Source of the DNA: Candidatus Dormiibacterota bacterium
GTDB taxonomy: Bacteria > Chloroflexota > Dormibacteria > Dormibacterales > Dormibacteraceae
Length of the DNA: 64,000 nt
Direction of reading: 5' to 3'
Assembly: GCA_024280995.1 (NCBI GenBank)
Contig: JAMXLM010000011.1
Location: 62,001-126,000 of the forward strand
The notes beneath the pieces were generated by a model. The model worked only from the letters and a program-made list of their open reading frames with translations. It did no database searches and was not told where the DNA came from. Below are positions 36,116 to 44,070 of this stretch, piece after piece (position 1 is the stretch's first letter; every line of letters begins with the position of its first letter). The position numbers and the translations under genes are program-made.

Positions 36116-36811
36116 TTGCCTGATCGCCGGCGTGTGGCCGTCCTGGCGGCGCTCGAGGAGGAGGCGCACGCGACAGTGAGCCACCTCCCGCGTTCGGAGA
36201 CGATCGGGCCGCGCCTGTCGATCTGGGAAGGCGACCAGCTCGTGGTCGTCGTCGGCGGCGTCGGCAAGGTCGCCGCGTCCCTGGCGACGCAGTTCGTGTG
36301 CGACGTGTTCAAGCCGCGGTGCGTGATCTCGATCGGCCTGGCGGGCGCGCTGGACAAGAAGGCGAAGCCGGGGCAGGTCGTGGTCGCCACGCGCGCGCTG
36401 CAGCACGATCTCGACGCGAGGCCGCTGACGCAGGCGCGCGGCATGATCCCCGCGCTCGGCATCGGAACGATTCCGGCCAACCCGGCGGTCTCAGAGACCC
36501 TGCTGCGCGCGGCGCGCTACAAGTCGGAGGACGCGCAGGCCGGGCTCGTCCTGACCGGGGACCAGATCATCACCACGCGCGCGGTGCGCGACGCGCTGGC
36601 GAGGGACTTCCCCGACGCCGCGTGCCTGGACATGGAGACCGCGTCGGTGGCGCAGGTCGCCTATCAGAACGACGTGCCGTGGTCGGCCCTGCGCGTGATC
36701 TCGGATGCCGCCGACGAGACCTTCGACCTCAAGGGCATCATCGGCTTCGGAGTCGACACCGCGGCCAACCTGTTCGAGAGCATCATTCAGACCGTGGTGG
36801 ACGACCTGTGA
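36116..36811 (+). CDS. MTA/SAH nucleosidase-like nucleoside phosphorylase-family protein
   Basis: 231 residues with the purine nucleoside phosphorylase/MTAN fold: VAVLAALEEE at the N-terminus, GGVGKVAASLATQF, SIGLAGALDKKAKPGQVVVA, LTGDQIITT, and the catalytic-like DMETASVAQVAY followed by RVISDAADE, where the Asp is the proton donor in MTAN. It could cleave 5'-methylthioadenosine or S-adenosylhomocysteine. Because it overlaps (GTGA) an amidase and barbiturase, a role as a nucleoside hydrolase feeding bases to catabolism should be considered. The start is TTG 36116 or GTG 36134; the latter would give the usual family N-terminus. Confidence 0.8.
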   Translation: MPDRRRVAVLAALEEEAHATVSHLPRSETIGPRLSIWEGDQLVVVVGGVGKVAASLATQFVCDVFKPRCVISIGLAGALDKKAKPGQVVVATRALQHDLDARPLTQARGMIPALGIGTIPANPAVSETLLRAARYKSEDAQAGLVLTGDQIITTRAVRDALARDFPDAACLDMETASVAQVAYQNDVPWSALRVISDAADETFDLKGIIGFGVDTAANLFESIIQTVVDDL

Positions 36812-38085
36812 TCGACGCGTCCCCGCGGTGGCTGACCGCGGAGGAGGCGATGCGGCTGGTCCATCAACACGACCTCGATCCCCAGGTCGTGGTGCGCGCC
36901 CATCTAAACGCCATCGACCGTTACGACGACCGCATCCACGCGTACATCCACGTCGATGGCGAGGCGCAGTCGACGTCGGGAGTGACGCTTGCGGTCAAAG
37001 ACAGCCAGCCGGTGGCCGGCATGCCGTACACCTACGCGACGCCATCGTGGCGCGGGCGCATCGCCACCGAGGACGCCGTAGCGGTGGCACGGGCGCGCCA
37101 GGCAGGCATGGCGGTACTCGGCAAGACCAACCTTCCCGAGCTCGCCGCTTCGATCGGCTGCACCAACACGCTGTTCCCGGCTACAGAGAACCCGTGGCGC
37201 GAGGGGATCACTCCGGGAGGCTCGAGCGGCGGAAGCGGGGCGGCGGTGGCGGCCGGCATGTGCACGGTCGCCCTGGGCGGCGACACCGGCGGATCGATCC
37301 GGATCCCGGCGTCGTGCTGCGGCGTCGTCGGGCTGCGACCCACGCCGGACCGCGTTCCGTCCGAGGAAGTCGACGTCACGGTGCTGCAGTCACGCGGTCC
37401 GATGGCCCGCTCTGTCACCGACGCGCGCTACCTCTTTGCCGTGATGACCGCGACCACGCCGCCGGCCGCCAGTGAAAGACGGCGTCGCGTCGTGGGCATG
37501 ACGTACGAGGGTGCGGAAACCGCGCCCAAAGAGGCATGCCTGCTTGCCGCGGAAGCCCTGCGCGAGCTCGGTCACGTGGTCCAGGAGATTCCGTGGAACC
37601 CCGGACCGGTCACCGAGGGATATGGCACGGTGCGACGCGCAAGCATGGCGAGCTTCCCGGCCGACCTCTCGACGTTCGGCCCGGGCATCCAGAAGCTTGC
37701 CGCCGAGGGTCGCAGCCTGACCGCCATGGATTACTTTCACGCCTTCGAGTCGGCGACCGACGCGGCGAATCGCGCGGTAGGCGTCCCCCTGCTGACGCGC
37801 TACGACTTCCTCCTCACTCCCACCTTGGGGCTGCTGCCGATGCCCATCGAGGAGGTGCCGCCGTTTCTTGGGGAGGCGTGGGCGCGCTACGTCCAGTTCG
37901 TGCTCCCGGTGAGCTTCGCGCGCACGCCCGCGATCTCCATCCCCGCCGGCCTTTACGACGGGCTGCCGGTTGGGGTCCAGCTCGTGGGCCAGTTCGCGCA
38001 GGAATACGACCTGCTCGATTTCGCCGCTGAGCTCGAGCAGATGCCCGGATTCGGATATCGGCGACCGCCGGAGGTGGATGGATGA
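36808..38085 (+). CDS. Amidase-signature hydrolase, candidate ureidomalonase
   Basis: 425-residue amidase-signature enzyme with the Ser-cisSer-Lys triad visible: Lys in LAVKDS (about residue 63), the Gly/Ser-rich GGSSGGSGAA (cis-Ser), and the nucleophile Ser in GGDTGGSIRIPA. It starts at a GTG overlapping the nucleosidase-like gene and ends overlapping the barbiturase-family gene. In the oxidative pyrimidine pathway the product of barbiturase, ureidomalonate, is hydrolysed to malonate and urea; this amidase is one of two local candidates for that step (the other is at 43288). Biuret-type hydrolysis is the alternative if its partner acts on cyanurate. The substrate is inferred from context only. 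Confidence 0.8.
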   Translation: MIDASPRWLTAEEAMRLVHQHDLDPQVVVRAHLNAIDRYDDRIHAYIHVDGEAQSTSGVTLAVKDSQPVAGMPYTYATPSWRGRIATEDAVAVARARQAGMAVLGKTNLPELAASIGCTNTLFPATENPWREGITPGGSSGGSGAAVAAGMCTVALGGDTGGSIRIPASCCGVVGLRPTPDRVPSEEVDVTVLQSRGPMARSVTDARYLFAVMTATTPPAASERRRRVVGMTYEGAETAPKEACLLAAEALRELGHVVQEIPWNPGPVTEGYGTVRRASMASFPADLSTFGPGIQKLAAEGRSLTAMDYFHAFESATDAANRAVGVPLLTRYDFLLTPTLGLLPMPIEEVPPFLGEAWARYVQFVLPVSFARTPAISIPAGLYDGLPVGVQLVGQFAQEYDLLDFAAELEQMPGFGYRRPPEVDG

Positions 38086-39218
38086 AGGCCCAGCGAGTCG
38101 ACATGTTCGTGTGCCCGTCCGCCACGCCGTCTGACGTGTCCGGCCTTCAGAAGCTGGCCGACGAGGGCAAGATCAAACCCGAGACGCTGGTCGCGCTCGT
38201 CGGCAAGACCGAGGGGACGGGTGCACACGACGACTGGGGCAGGATCTGGGCGGACGCCGCGCTGCGCGAATGGACGGCGCGCTTCCTCGGCGTGCCCAAG
38301 GACGAAGTCGCCAAGCACGTGATCTTCGTGCTGTCGGGCGGCTGCCCGGGCGTGATCACGCCTCACATCGCGGCGGTGACCCGCGAGTTTGTGGACGTCC
38401 CCGATGGCGGGGATCGCGAGAAGCGCCTGGTCGTAGGGCGCGCCGGCTCGGAGGCCATCGGTCCGGAAGAGGTCGGACGCATGGGCATGATCCGCAAGGT
38501 CGCGGCCGCCACGCACGAGGCGATGAAGGACGCCGGCCTGACGGACCCGAAGGACGTCCACCTCGTGATGGTCAAGGTGCCGGGCCTGACCGTCGCGAGC
38601 ATCAGGGACGCGGAGTCGAGGGGCGAGACGGTGGTGTCGCACGACCTGACTTTCGGGCCCGAGGGCGCGGGGGTCTATGCCAACGACGCGGCCGCGCTCG
38701 GCGTGGCCATGGCCCTCGGCGAAGTTCCGGAGTCCAAGCTGTCGGACGACGTCGTGCGGCGCGACTGGGACCTGTTCTCGGAGGTCGCGATGACGTCGTC
38801 GGGCGGCGAGAAGCGTCACGGTGAGGTCGTGGTCTTCGGCAACTCGACGGCATCCGCGAGCGCGCTGCGAATCGGCCACTCGGTTACGCACGATTTCATC
38901 GACGCCGAAGGGGTCCGAGCGGCGCTGCGGAGCGCGGGCCTGCAGTTCGACGGCGACGGCCTGCCGGACCAGGACGACTTGCGGCGGCTTGTCCACGTTT
39001 TCGCCAAGTCCGTGATTCCGGGCAACGACCATGTGCGCGGGAACCGGATCACGCTGCTCGACGACGTGCACGCATACGAGATCGGCAAGGCGCTGGGCGG
39101 GATGCTTGTCGCGTCGGTGACCGGGCGGACGACGAACTACGTCAGCGGCGGCGAGCGCAACTCGCACCAGGGGCCGCCGGACGGGAACATCGTCGCGGCG
39201 GTGGTGCGGGCGGACTAG
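38082..39218 (+). CDS. Barbiturase/cyanuric acid hydrolase family ring-opening amidohydrolase
   Basis: 378 residues of the ring-opening amidohydrolase family with three similar domains (Toblerone fold), known only for barbiturase and cyanuric acid hydrolase (AtzD/TrzD). Family landmarks: VGKTEGTGAHDDWGR, VLSGGCPGVITPH, the Ser-rich AMTSSGGEKRHGEVV, SVTHDFIDAEGVR, and VRGNRITLLDD...NYVSGGERNSHQGPPDG near the C-terminus. Each domain supplies a Lys-Ser pair for amide hydrolysis. Uracil/cytosine genes next door (permeases, codA, MatB-like) favour barbiturate as substrate over cyanurate. It overlaps the amidase gene and converges with the small ABM-like gene. Confidence 0.88.
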   Translation: MKAQRVDMFVCPSATPSDVSGLQKLADEGKIKPETLVALVGKTEGTGAHDDWGRIWADAALREWTARFLGVPKDEVAKHVIFVLSGGCPGVITPHIAAVTREFVDVPDGGDREKRLVVGRAGSEAIGPEEVGRMGMIRKVAAATHEAMKDAGLTDPKDVHLVMVKVPGLTVASIRDAESRGETVVSHDLTFGPEGAGVYANDAAALGVAMALGEVPESKLSDDVVRRDWDLFSEVAMTSSGGEKRHGEVVVFGNSTASASALRIGHSVTHDFIDAEGVRAALRSAGLQFDGDGLPDQDDLRRLVHVFAKSVIPGNDHVRGNRITLLDDVHAYEIGKALGGMLVASVTGRTTNYVSGGERNSHQGPPDGNIVAAVVRAD

Positions 39219-39502
39219 GCGGTCGCGAACACCTCGACCGTCGGCTTGCCGTCCAGGCTGCGCTCGAGACTCGTGAACTCCGGCCGCTGGTGGAAGCTGC
39301 GCATCGCTTCGTCGGAGTCCCACCGCTCGATCAGCACCAGCTGATCCGGATTCCGGTCGGAGCTCGCGACCTGGGCGCCGAAGCAGCCCTTCGCGTCCCG
39401 CAACGCCTCAGCGGCGGACCTCAGCACTCCGGCGACCTCGTCGCGCTTGCCTGCGCCAGGTTGGTGGCGCTCAACCCTGACGACACTTGCATGTTCGTTC
39501 AT
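39215..39502 (-). CDS. Antibiotic-biosynthesis-monooxygenase (ABM) domain protein
   Basis: 95-residue dimeric alpha-beta barrel protein: VVRVERHQPGAGKRDEVAG at the start, FGAQVASSDRNPDQLVLIERWDSDEAMRSFHQ (parts) in the core. Such small proteins act as cofactor-free monooxygenases on quinols or only as binding proteins. It is the last gene of the minus-strand uracil-type operon, 66 bases after the molybdenum subunit, and overlaps the barbiturase stop by 4 bases. The start ATG 39502 gives the standard family N-terminus. Its substrate is not known. Confidence 0.78.
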   Translation of the reverse strand: MNEHASVVRVERHQPGAGKRDEVAGVLRSAAEALRDAKGCFGAQVASSDRNPDQLVLIERWDSDEAMRSFHQRPEFTSLERSLDGKPTVEVFATA

Positions 39503-39568
39503 GAAGCTGAAAACGCACATTCGGATGCAAACGGCCGAAATCGGGCGCCGATCGGCGCGTCTGGATCG

Positions 39569-41905
39569 TCAACAGCCGGCCTGGCTCAGCTCGAACAGCT
39601 TCAGCGGCGACAAGGGCATCTCGGTGATCGGCACACCCAGCGCGTCTTCGATCGCCGACGCCAGGACCGCGCCGACCGGGATCACACCCGCCTCCCCCGC
39701 CCCCTTCACCCCGAGCGGGTTCAACGGTGACGGCGTTTCGATGTGGTCGATCTCGATCGGCGGGACCTCGGTTGCGTACGGCATGAGGAACTCCATGAAC
39801 GACGCATTCCGCAGCTGCCCGTCGTCGTCGTAGGCCAGGCGCTCGTAGAACGCTCCACCGATGCCTTGCGCGACGCCACCCTCGATCTGCCCCTGGAGGA
39901 CGAGCGGGTTGATGACACGACCGCAGTCGTGTACGACCACATACTTGAGGATCTCGAGCCGGAACGTCCTGGGGTCGACGCGCACGTAAGCGGCGTGGCA
40001 GCCTGACGCCCACGTCGACCCCGGCGGGCTGTAATAGCCTGTCGCTTCGAGGCCTGGCTGCTCGCCGTCGGGGAGCGGAGGGCCAGGTCGCGATCGCCCC
40101 GCGAACTGCGTCGCCGCCTCCGTGCCGCCGCCGAACGCGTAGCGCACAGGATTCGAGAGAACGGCCACGGCGCCGAGGGGCATGCCTTTATCGGGCGATC
40201 CTTTTACGAATGCGCGCCCGCCGGCGAGCTCGATGTCGGCGGGATCTGCCTCGAGGTGATCGGCCGCGATCTTCTTCGCCTTTTCCGCCACCATCCGCGC
40301 GCCGGCATGCATCGCGTTGCCCACCAGGACCGCGCTGCGCGAGGCGAAGGTGCCTATTCCCCAGGGCATCCGCCGGGTGTCGCCGCTGGTGATCTCGACG
40401 TCCTTCACGTCGACGCCCAGCTCGTCGGCGACGACCTGCGCCCACACCGTGGCGTGCGCCTGTCCTTGATTCGGATTCCCAGTCGCGGCCATGACTTTTC
40501 CCGACACCAGTACCTGCACGTGGGCGCCCTCGTACGGGCCGACGCCGGTGCCCTCGACGTAGGCGGCGATGCCCATGCCCACGTTTTCGCCTTCCGGCTT
40601 CGGCCCGAGCAGCTTCACCGCGCGATCGAGCAGCTCGGGGTAGTTGCCGCTGTCGTAGACGGTCATGTTCCCGTCCTGCCACAGAACGCCGACTTCGTAC
40701 GGGAAAGCGTCCGGCTGGATAAGGTTGCGCCGCCTGACCTCCACGCGTTCGAGCTTCAGCTCGCTGGCGATCGCGTCGAGCGTCCGCTCCATCACGAAGC
40801 ACGCATGCGGCCGCCCCGCGCCGCGGTATGGCGACGTCGCCTGGGCGTTCGTGTACAGGTCGCGGAAGCGCACGCGGTAGTTGGGTATCCGGTACGGCCC
40901 GGGCAGCTGGGCCGCGCTGATGATCGGCAGGATGATGCCGTACGGCGTGTAAGCCCCGCCGTCATGGATGAAGTCGTCGCTCAGGGCGAGCAGCCGGCCA
41001 TCGTCGTCGAAGCCGACCTCGACCTCGTGAACCTGGCCGCGCTCCTGGTTGACCGCCGTGAAGTGCTCCTGCCGGTCCTCCGTCCACTTCACCGGCCGCC
41101 CGAGCTGCATCGCGGCGAACGGGACCAGCAGCTCGTCGGGGTAGAAGAGCATGATCTTCGGCCCGAATCCGCCGCCGACGTCGGGCGCGATGACCTCGAC
41201 GTTCGACTCCGGAAGTCCGAACAGCACCGCCAGCCCGCCGCGGATCGACGTCGGCGATTGCGTCGAGTCGTAGATCGTCAGCTTGTGCTCGGCTTCGGAC
41301 CACCGTGCCCATACCGCGCGCGCCTCCATCGGATTCGCGGCGCCCCGCTCGTAGCGCAGCCGCAGCTTCAAGCGATGAGGCGCCTGCGCCATCGCGCCGT
41401 CGACATCTCCGGCCTCCTGCAGCATCTCCGCGGCGACGTTGCCGGGCACGTCGTCGTGGACCAGGTGCTCGGCGCGCAGGGCCGCTTCGGGCGTGATCAC
41501 CACGGGCATCGGCTCGTAGTCGACCTGGGCGAGCTCGGCCGCGTCCTCCGCGACGTACCGGCTCTCGGCAACGACGAACGCCACCGCCTCCCCCGCGTAG
41601 CGCACGACCTCGGATGCAAGACAGCGCTGCGTGCGGCCGTGGGTCAGGTTCGGGTGCGGGATGAGCAGCGGCAGGTCACGGTCGCCAAACGGCAGGTCGG
41701 CGGCCGTGTAGACGGCGACCACCCCCGGGAGGTCGCGGGCCGCCGTCACGTCGATCGATGTGATGCGCGCGTGCGCGTAGGGCGAGCGCACGAAAACGCA
41801 CTCGAGAGCGCCTTCGCCGATGTCGTCGGTGTAGCGGCCGTGGCCGCGCAGCAGGCGGTCGTCCTCCATACGCTGCACCGGAGCGCCGAACCACCGAGTG
41901 GTCAC
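39569..41905 (-). CDS. Molybdenum hydroxylase large subunit, candidate uracil-oxidising enzyme
   Basis: 778-residue molybdopterin-binding subunit of the xanthine dehydrogenase/CO dehydrogenase family. Mo-cofactor motifs such as GGGFGPK, the active-site loop SPYRGAGRPHA (about 357-366) and the catalytic-Glu motif GVKGAGEAG (about 731-739) are present. The form I CO dehydrogenase loop AYRCSFR is absent, and the loop also differs from the RGFG of the second copy at 58490, so this is a different substrate class. The GTG start overlaps the small-subunit stop. It is encoded with uraA, a MatB-like ligase and, convergently, barbiturase, which makes hydroxylation of uracil to barbiturate an attractive role. 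This is inference from context. Confidence 0.85.
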   Translation of the reverse strand: MTTRWFGAPVQRMEDDRLLRGHGRYTDDIGEGALECVFVRSPYAHARITSIDVTAARDLPGVVAVYTAADLPFGDRDLPLLIPHPNLTHGRTQRCLASEVVRYAGEAVAFVVAESRYVAEDAAELAQVDYEPMPVVITPEAALRAEHLVHDDVPGNVAAEMLQEAGDVDGAMAQAPHRLKLRLRYERGAANPMEARAVWARWSEAEHKLTIYDSTQSPTSIRGGLAVLFGLPESNVEVIAPDVGGGFGPKIMLFYPDELLVPFAAMQLGRPVKWTEDRQEHFTAVNQERGQVHEVEVGFDDDGRLLALSDDFIHDGGAYTPYGIILPIISAAQLPGPYRIPNYRVRFRDLYTNAQATSPYRGAGRPHACFVMERTLDAIASELKLERVEVRRRNLIQPDAFPYEVGVLWQDGNMTVYDSGNYPELLDRAVKLLGPKPEGENVGMGIAAYVEGTGVGPYEGAHVQVLVSGKVMAATGNPNQGQAHATVWAQVVADELGVDVKDVEITSGDTRRMPWGIGTFASRSAVLVGNAMHAGARMVAEKAKKIAADHLEADPADIELAGGRAFVKGSPDKGMPLGAVAVLSNPVRYAFGGGTEAATQFAGRSRPGPPLPDGEQPGLEATGYYSPPGSTWASGCHAAYVRVDPRTFRLEILKYVVVHDCGRVINPLVLQGQIEGGVAQGIGGAFYERLAYDDDGQLRNASFMEFLMPYATEVPPIEIDHIETPSPLNPLGVKGAGEAGVIPVGAVLASAIEDALGVPITEMPLSPLKLFELSQAGC

Positions 41906-42345
41906 CTGGCGAGCTGCTCCACAGCCCGGCGGATCGACGCATAGCCGGTGCACCGGCAGAGGTTGCCGCTGATGCCTTCTTCAATCTCCAGCGCGTTCGG
42001 ATGCGGGTTGCGCGCGAGCAAGCCGGTCACCGACATGACGAACCCCGGAGTGCAGAAGCCGCACTGCAGCGCGTGGTTCTCGTGGAATGCCTGCTGAACC
42101 CGGTGCAGCGGCTCGCCGTCACGAGCCAGGCCCTCGATGGTCGTGACGTCGTGACCTTCGGCCTGGACCGCGAGCATCAGGCATGAGCGCACCGGGGCTC
42201 CGTCGAGCAGAACCGTGCAGCAGCCGCACACGCCGTGCTCGCAGCCGACGTGGGTTCCTGTCAGGCCGAGGTCATGACGCAGGTGGTCGCTGAGGAGCCG
42301 GCGCGCGTCATGCGGCGCGGGATGCTCGACCCCGTTGACCTTCAT
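41902..42345 (-). CDS. Molybdenum hydroxylase 2Fe-2S subunit (first set)
   Basis: 147-residue electron-transfer subunit with two [2Fe-2S] clusters: plant-type GCEHGVCGCCTVLLDG and the C-terminal CGFCTPG...GNLCRCTGY. The N-terminus MKVNGVEHPAPHDARRLLSDHL is typical. ATGA overlap with the FAD-subunit gene upstream and GTGA overlap with the large-subunit gene downstream show an M-S-L order in one transcript. It passes electrons from the Mo site to FAD. Confidence 0.93.
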   Translation of the reverse strand: MKVNGVEHPAPHDARRLLSDHLRHDLGLTGTHVGCEHGVCGCCTVLLDGAPVRSCLMLAVQAEGHDVTTIEGLARDGEPLHRVQQAFHENHALQCGFCTPGFVMSVTGLLARNPHPNALEIEEGISGNLCRCTGYASIRRAVEQLAR

Positions 42346-43094
42346 GCCGCAAACGCCTTGTCGGTGAGCACACGCACGAGGTGGAGGCGGAAGGCCGGTG
42401 TGGCCTCGAGGTCGCCGCTCGGGTCCAGACCCTTCACCGGATCGGCCGGGTCGGCGAGGACCGGAGTCGACGCCACGCCGAACAGCACCAGGCGGTCGTC
42501 CGCGCGCACCGCGCCCGCCAGCGCAAAGTCGCCATGCCGTCGCGACTCTTCGACGATCGCATGCTTGCCGCGGATCGCCGGAAACCACGCCTCCACGAGC
42601 AGCTCGTCGGGCGCCAGCGACGTCTCGAACACGCCGCTGAACAGGTCGTCCGCGGCGATGGTCCGCACCCCGCGCGCGGACCGCGCAACCACGCTGCCGC
42701 CGAGCGCAAGCAGGACGGCGGGAATCTCGGAGGCGGGGTCGGCGTGGGCGATGCTGCCGCAGACCGTGCCGCGGTTGCGGATCACGCGGTGCGCCACCAG
42801 CCGGACCGCGTCGCTCAAAAGCGGGCAGACACGCGCGACGAGGTCCGAGTCCTCCACCGCCGCCTGCCGCGCGAGCGCCTGGATCGCGACGCCGCCATCG
42901 CGCTCGTAGATCCGGTCGAGCGCGCCGACCCGGTTGATGTCGATGAGGTGCGCCGGCCGCGCCAGCCGGAAGTTGAGCAGCGGGATCAGCGACTGGCCAC
43001 CCGCCAGCACCTTCGCGTCGTCCAGCGATGAGAGCAGCTCACACGCCTCCTCGACGGACTCCGGCGAGTGGTATTCGAACGGCGCCGGCTTCAC
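42342..43094 (-). CDS. Molybdenum hydroxylase FAD subunit (first set)
   Basis: About 250-residue CoxM/XdhC-like FAD-binding subunit: KPAPFEYHSPESVEEACELL, FAD motif AGGQSLIPLLNFRLA, and NRGTVCGSIAHADPASEIP. GTG 43094 starts the family-typical sequence; an ATG at 43121 would add nine residues. It follows the cyclase-family gene across 193 bases that include structured element family 2, copy A, so this operon may be split into two transcripts. Confidence 0.9.
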   Translation of the reverse strand: MKPAPFEYHSPESVEEACELLSSLDDAKVLAGGQSLIPLLNFRLARPAHLIDINRVGALDRIYERDGGVAIQALARQAAVEDSDLVARVCPLLSDAVRLVAHRVIRNRGTVCGSIAHADPASEIPAVLLALGGSVVARSARGVRTIAADDLFSGVFETSLAPDELLVEAWFPAIRGKHAIVEESRRHGDFALAGAVRADDRLVLFGVASTPVLADPADPVKGLDPSGDLEATPAFRLHLVRVLTDKAFAA

Positions 43095-43137
43095 TCTTCG
43101 GAGGAGTGTGGCCGGGCCCATGCTCGCCAAGGCGCGA

Positions 43138-43255
43138 CATCGGCGGCCGGAGCCAAGGAAGGGGTGGCGCGACGAGGAGCGCACTCGTAGGTGCGCGAGG
43201 AGTGAGCGCCGGGCCCCCTGACGCAGGCTTCAGCGCCGAAGGCGCCCGGCCGCCT
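43138..43255. repeat. Structured intergenic element, family 2, copy A
   Basis: Shares a 17-base block (43138-43154) and an identical 36-base block (43220-43255) with 54240-54360. Between them is a hairpin with different sequence but same place: GCGCAC/GTGCGC here (43179-43184 with 43191-43196). The right block contains GCGCC-GAA-GGCGC. It sits between the cyclase gene and the molybdenum-hydroxylase FAD-subunit gene, both on the minus strand. Confidence 0.65.
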
Positions 43256-43287
43256 GGGGCGATGCATCGGTGAGCGCGGCCCGGCCA

Positions 43288-44070
43288 TCACTCCTCCAGC
43301 ATCGCCACCGCACGGCACAGGGCCGCCTCGCCGCCCTGGAAGCGCCAGGGGAAGCAGCCGAACAGGATCTTCCGATCGAGAACCTCGTCGAGCCGGCCGC
43401 CGAGGTTTTCGATGTGGATGATGTCGTGCGGAAACAGCAACGTGTGCATGATCTGGTAGTCGGCCCTGGGGAAGATCTCGTCGAGACTCCGGCCCAACTT
43501 CTTCTCCGCCTCCTCCGCCTCGTCGGCACGGATCCGGCGGATGACGGTGTTCATCGGGTGGTCGGCGCTCCCGGCATCGACCGCAAGCCAGCGGATGTGC
43601 CGATCGAGCACCCACTCGGCGAATCGCCGAGAGGGCCCTGGATGGCGGATGAAATAAGTCGTCTCGTCCACGCGTGAACGGTCGGTCCAGTTCTCGGGGT
43701 AGTAGCGGGCGTAACCGGTGCGGATGATCAGGATGTCCCTGGCGTCGATCTTGATGCCGGTGTCTTTCTCCCACTGCTCGAAGTGCTCGGGACCGTACAC
43801 GTCGTAGTCGCCGATGCCATAGCGCTGGAGGTCGACCACGCACGCCGGCCCGATCAGAAAATCGAGCGGGAGCTCGCCGATGAACTTGCCGCCGGTCAGA
43901 AAATGCGCCGGCGCGTCCAGATGCGTGGTGACGTGCAGGGTCATCGTGATCTCCTGCCCGCCCGCCTTGTCGAACGCAAGGTGCTTGATCCAGCGGATCG
44001 CCGGGCCGGGATAGCCGGCGAAGGCCGGAGTGTGCAGGGAGAAATCCTGGGTGAGGTCGAGGAACCTCAC
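43288..44070 (-). CDS. Cyclase-family metal-dependent hydrolase (KynB/isatin-hydrolase-like)
   Basis: 260 residues of the cyclase family, which includes kynurenine formamidase and isatin hydrolase, enzymes that cleave amide bonds of small heterocycles. The metal motif is HVTTHLDAPAHF (positions of HxGTHxDxPxH with Thr for Gly), and the conserved DILIIRTGYARYYPE and DAGSADHP follow. The gene overlaps the MatB-like gene upstream (ATGA) and lies before the molybdenum hydroxylase genes. It could hydrolyse ureidomalonate or a related ureido acid, as an alternative to the amidase at 36808. Confidence 0.85.
   Translation of the reverse strand: MRFLDLTQDFSLHTPAFAGYPGPAIRWIKHLAFDKAGGQEITMTLHVTTHLDAPAHFLTGGKFIGELPLDFLIGPACVVDLQRYGIGDYDVYGPEHFEQWEKDTGIKIDARDILIIRTGYARYYPENWTDRSRVDETTYFIRHPGPSRRFAEWVLDRHIRWLAVDAGSADHPMNTVIRRIRADEAEEAEKKLGRSLDEIFPRADYQIMHTLLFPHDIIHIENLGGRLDEVLDRKILFGCFPWRFQGGEAALCRAVAMLEE

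Noticed and set aside
38082-39218. Cyanuric acid hydrolase in an s-triazine pathway
   Set aside because: Not excluded by the sequence, but no triazine-specific upstream enzyme is clear, whereas cytosine and uracil genes surround it. Barbiturate is the better working assignment.
40256-41944. Long plus-strand open frame opposite the molybdenum subunit gene
   Set aside because: Antisense shadow of a well-conserved gene; no start signal and no recognisable domain. The same applies to 58505-60592 opposite the second molybdenum subunit.
39569-43094. Aerobic CO dehydrogenase (CoxMSL)
   Set aside because: The form I signature AYRCSFR is absent from the large-subunit loop, which reads SPYRGAGRP, and no coxD/E/F-type accessory genes are present.
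43138-43255. Small conserved peptide gene with DAGFSAEGARPP in both copies of element family 2
   Set aside because: The shared peptide follows simply from the identical 36-base DNA block; neither copy has a convincing start codon or ribosome site for it.
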